From: Acidobacteriota bacterium
GTDB taxonomy: Bacteria > Acidobacteriota > Terriglobia > Terriglobales > Acidobacteriaceae
Assembly (NCBI GenBank): GCA_021780075.1
Contig: JAJXZL010000050.1
Span: forward strand, 35,553-99,552
Length of the DNA stretch: 64,000 nucleotides
Direction: 5' to 3'
This document shows positions 62,359 through 64,000 of this stretch, in pieces. Made by a program: the position numbers and the translations under genes. Numbering within the stretch: position 1 is the first letter of the stretch; every line of letters begins with the position of its first letter. The notes beneath the pieces were generated by a model. That model searched no databases. It had not been told where the DNA came from and saw only the letters and a program-made list of their open reading frames with translations.

Positions 62359-63042
62359 CACCTTTGCGACTCCAGATGGCAGTTGCGACCGAATAAGCCT
62401 GGGAAACGCGGGCTCGACAAGGTAGGTTCGAATCTCACTGACAACAAAGCGCGGTTCGTCGTAGTCAGGAAGTGGTGCATACCCTTGTGCAGCCAGCTTG
62501 CGGTCGAATGCCACGACCGCATCCACGTCGTCGAGCCTGTTTTCAACCATGGCGACAACACTGTTCAGTGAACATGCAGTGTTCGCGTCTGGCAAGCTGC
62601 TAAGCCGGTATAGACGGAGAAAAAGGCTATCATTCAAGGATTCAAGCTGGTCTTCGGAAGAAATGCGAACGGCGCTGCGCTCGGAACCCGATAACGCCTT
62701 AATCTCGACTGCTGTATTACCACAAATGAAGTCCTGATGCGACCTTTCGGGCCCAAGCCAAGCTCCCACGGCGTCGGGAACCGATGTTCCGCTGTCGATC
62801 ATTTCCAACAAGAAAGTGAGTTCGGCGAAAAGTCCGCGGACCTCTTCCGGCGATAGGCGAGGGCCGCCGCGGCCGGAGAGGAAAGCCTTCCATCGGCGGA
62901 TGTGGGCTAATGCGACCCCTAGAGAACTCGTGGAATCGGTCGCATGTCCCAGAGCCGAAGCGAGCGTGCGACAGAGTCCTTCGAACAAATCCCGGTCGAC
63001 CTGTTTGTCGAGGGTTAGAACGAGGCGCTGCTGACCAGGATT
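62359..63042 (-). pseudogene. PD-(D/E)XK motif protein (DUF4420-like) fragment
   Basis: On the minus strand the frame reads NPGQQRLVLTLDKQVDRDLF into FEGLCRTLASALG, then LSPEEVRGLFAELTFLLEMI, AWLGPERSHQDFICGNTAVE and EIKALSG. The QDF...EIK pattern is the PD-(D/E)XK nuclease core. It reaches LPSGVAKV near 62359, about where the family C terminus lies. The N-terminal roughly 80-100 residues are missing because the frame enters resolvase sequence at about 63043. Such proteins normally follow Z1 genes in defence loci. Confidence 0.78.
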
Positions 63043-63536
63043 GCCATGTCCGGCGATCGACCTGCATATTTGCCCGCCTGCTTGGCAAGGTCAACTCCCT
63101 GACGTTGGCGTTCTCGGCGCGTTTCATAGTCGTCTCGAGCCATTTGTAAAGCTAATTTCAGGAGGAGTTCTTGCACTGACTCCAGGACAATTCTTGCGAC
63201 ACCATCAGCTGCGGCTGCAAAGTCCGACAGATCGACTAAGCCCGGCACTGCCAGCTTTGCACCTTTGCCCCGAATAGAGGCGACAAGTTGCTCGGCTTCC
63301 GCAAGAGGCAATCTGCTCAATCTGTCGAGCCGCTCGCAAACCACCACCTCTTCTGGTTGCAAATCTCGAATCATCCGTAGCAGCTCAGGTCGGTCGGCTC
63401 GTGCACCTGACGCCTTCTCTCTGTAAATACCAGCGACGTAGTACCCCGCCGCTCGCGTGCTCTGTTCGATTTGATCCTGCCGCGTCAGGTCCTGCTCGTC
63501 GGTGCTGACGCGAAGGTAAAGGCGGGCAATTCTTAC
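63043..63536 (-). pseudogene. Serine resolvase N-terminal/catalytic fragment
   Basis: The minus strand from about 63536 reads VRIARLYLRVSTDEQDLTRQ, with the catalytic Ser in RVSTDEQ. It continues GIYREKASGARADRPELL and ERLDRLSRLPLAEAEQLVAS, and ends KYAGRSPDMA before similarity stops at about 63043. No ATG/GTG/TTG lies upstream before an in-frame TAG, so translation would need a rare start codon or the 5' end is damaged. The missing HTH is at 62221-62343 in opposite orientation. Confidence 0.88.
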
Positions 63537-64000
63537 TTTGGGTTGGTCAGCTTGGGTAGGCTGTACATGACAGCGGGGGGAACGGCTTCCGGAACAGAAA
63601 ATGAAGGATCTGCAGAAGGTCGAGTACTTTTTAGTGACTATCTATCCTTGGGCTCTTGGCTCCGGCGTGATCGGGGATGAGTCCCGTTCCCTGATTGCAT
63701 CAGGAAGCCAGGAAAACAATCGTCGATTCGGACGCCTCTGAGACAGACCATGCCGTGCGGCATCCCGGCGGTCGCGAGCACGCAATTTCAGGTCATCAAA
63801 CTCAGGGGGGCGAGAGACTATTAATCCCATTCCCAATCGGCGTCATCGAGCTTGAACTCGTCGCCTTCATCCAGCCTCGGTAATCACCCAAAAGCGGCCA
63901 TAGGTTATCACCTCAAAAGCGGCCATAGCGAAGGGGCCTGAGACATTAGCTCCGGCAGGGGAAATTAGCCTCTGTTGGCATGGGTAATGTCTTGGAAAAA
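63537..64000. other. Right-hand window edge, non-coding or mobile-element end
   Basis: No gene is well supported. A 46-codon plus-strand frame (63601-63741, MKDLQKVEYFLVTIYPWALG...) has no recognisable family. A short minus-strand tail (RLDEGDEFKLDDADWEWD, stop near 63826) looks like a protein C terminus cut by the repeats at 63879-63927. Confidence 0.4.
63879..63927. repeat. Tandem repeats resembling an IS21-type element end
   Basis: GGTAATCACCCAAAAGCGGCCATA (positions 63879-63902) is followed directly by a 25-bp copy differing in the TAA/TTA and CCC/CCTC positions (63903-63927). Multiple AAAAGYGGCCA-type repeats at element ends are characteristic of IS21-family insertion sequences. The transposase genes would lie to the right, outside the window. 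Confidence 0.45.

Noticed and set aside
63015..63374. Resolvase starting at ATG 63374
   Set aside because: This start would discard the catalytic serine segment, which is clearly encoded upstream in the same frame; the protein would be inactive.
63601..63741. 46-codon plus-strand frame MKDLQKVEYFL...
   Set aside because: There is no family match, no clear ribosome-binding site, and it lies in a degraded region; not strong enough to call a gene.
1..64000. CRISPR array, rRNA, riboswitch or replication origin
   Set aside because: No regularly spaced repeats, no rRNA segments, no recognisable riboswitch core and no DnaA-box cluster were seen.

Overview
The window is a GC-rich bacterial chromosome segment. 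It has dense genes, dxr-rseP-ybgC synteny, several exported sugar enzymes, a complete PaoABC-type molybdenum hydroxylase and a secretin carrying a cohesin domain. Together these fit an Acidobacteriota (Terriglobales/Acidobacteriaceae-like) genome. That placement is inferred from gene content and style; there is no rRNA to confirm it.

Layout. 1-12.5 kb is housekeeping: the end of dxr, rseP, ybgC, an O-methyltransferase, a polyprenyl diphosphate synthase, yajQ, tatD, metG, argS, pepA and smpB. 12.7-17.4 kb is a type II secretion/type IV pilus-like cluster: a secretin with a C-terminal cohesin domain, two pseudopilins, a small exported protein and a urocanase-like protein. 17.4-26.2 kb holds engB, lon, an exported nuclease/phosphatase and the tig-clpP-clpX proteostasis operon. 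26.5-33.1 kb has an outer-membrane barrel, an exported Gfo/Idh/MocA oxidoreductase, an exported aldose epimerase, a glycosyltransferase/epimerase pair and rph. 33.4-36.6 kb is a three-gene signalling operon: a soluble histidine kinase, a sigma-54 activator whose receiver has lost its phosphoacceptor Asp, and a receiver-like/kinase-like protein without the phospho-His. 36.6-46.1 kb has purU, an SMP-30-like protein, a class III aminotransferase, clpC, a LolD-type ATPase and two exported proteins.

46.2-57.6 kb reads as a nitrogen-salvage and aldehyde/N-heterocycle oxidation island: two CMP/dCMP-fold deaminases, a MocA-like cytidylyltransferase, an acetamidase/formamidase, an amidase broken at a G8 tract, a MerR regulator with an aldo/keto reductase, paoABC and xdhC. 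It is followed by a DJ-1/PfpI protein, a type 5 uracil-DNA glycosylase and a cupin.

59.65-64 kb is the mobile, degraded end: tRNA-Gly(CCC), a tyrosine integrase with a zinc-ribbon-like insert, an excisionase-like gene, and then a scrambled patch. In that patch a Z1-helicase fragment and a PD-(D/E)XK (DUF4420-like) fragment sit beside a serine resolvase split into two oppositely oriented pieces. Conceptually inverting about 823 bp (62220-63042) rejoins the resolvase in frame and puts the Z1 and PD-(D/E)XK pieces on the same strand. This is the most striking structure in the window. It looks like the remnant of a Z1/PD-(D/E)XK defence (restriction-type) locus. Tandem repeats at the far right look like an IS21-type element end.
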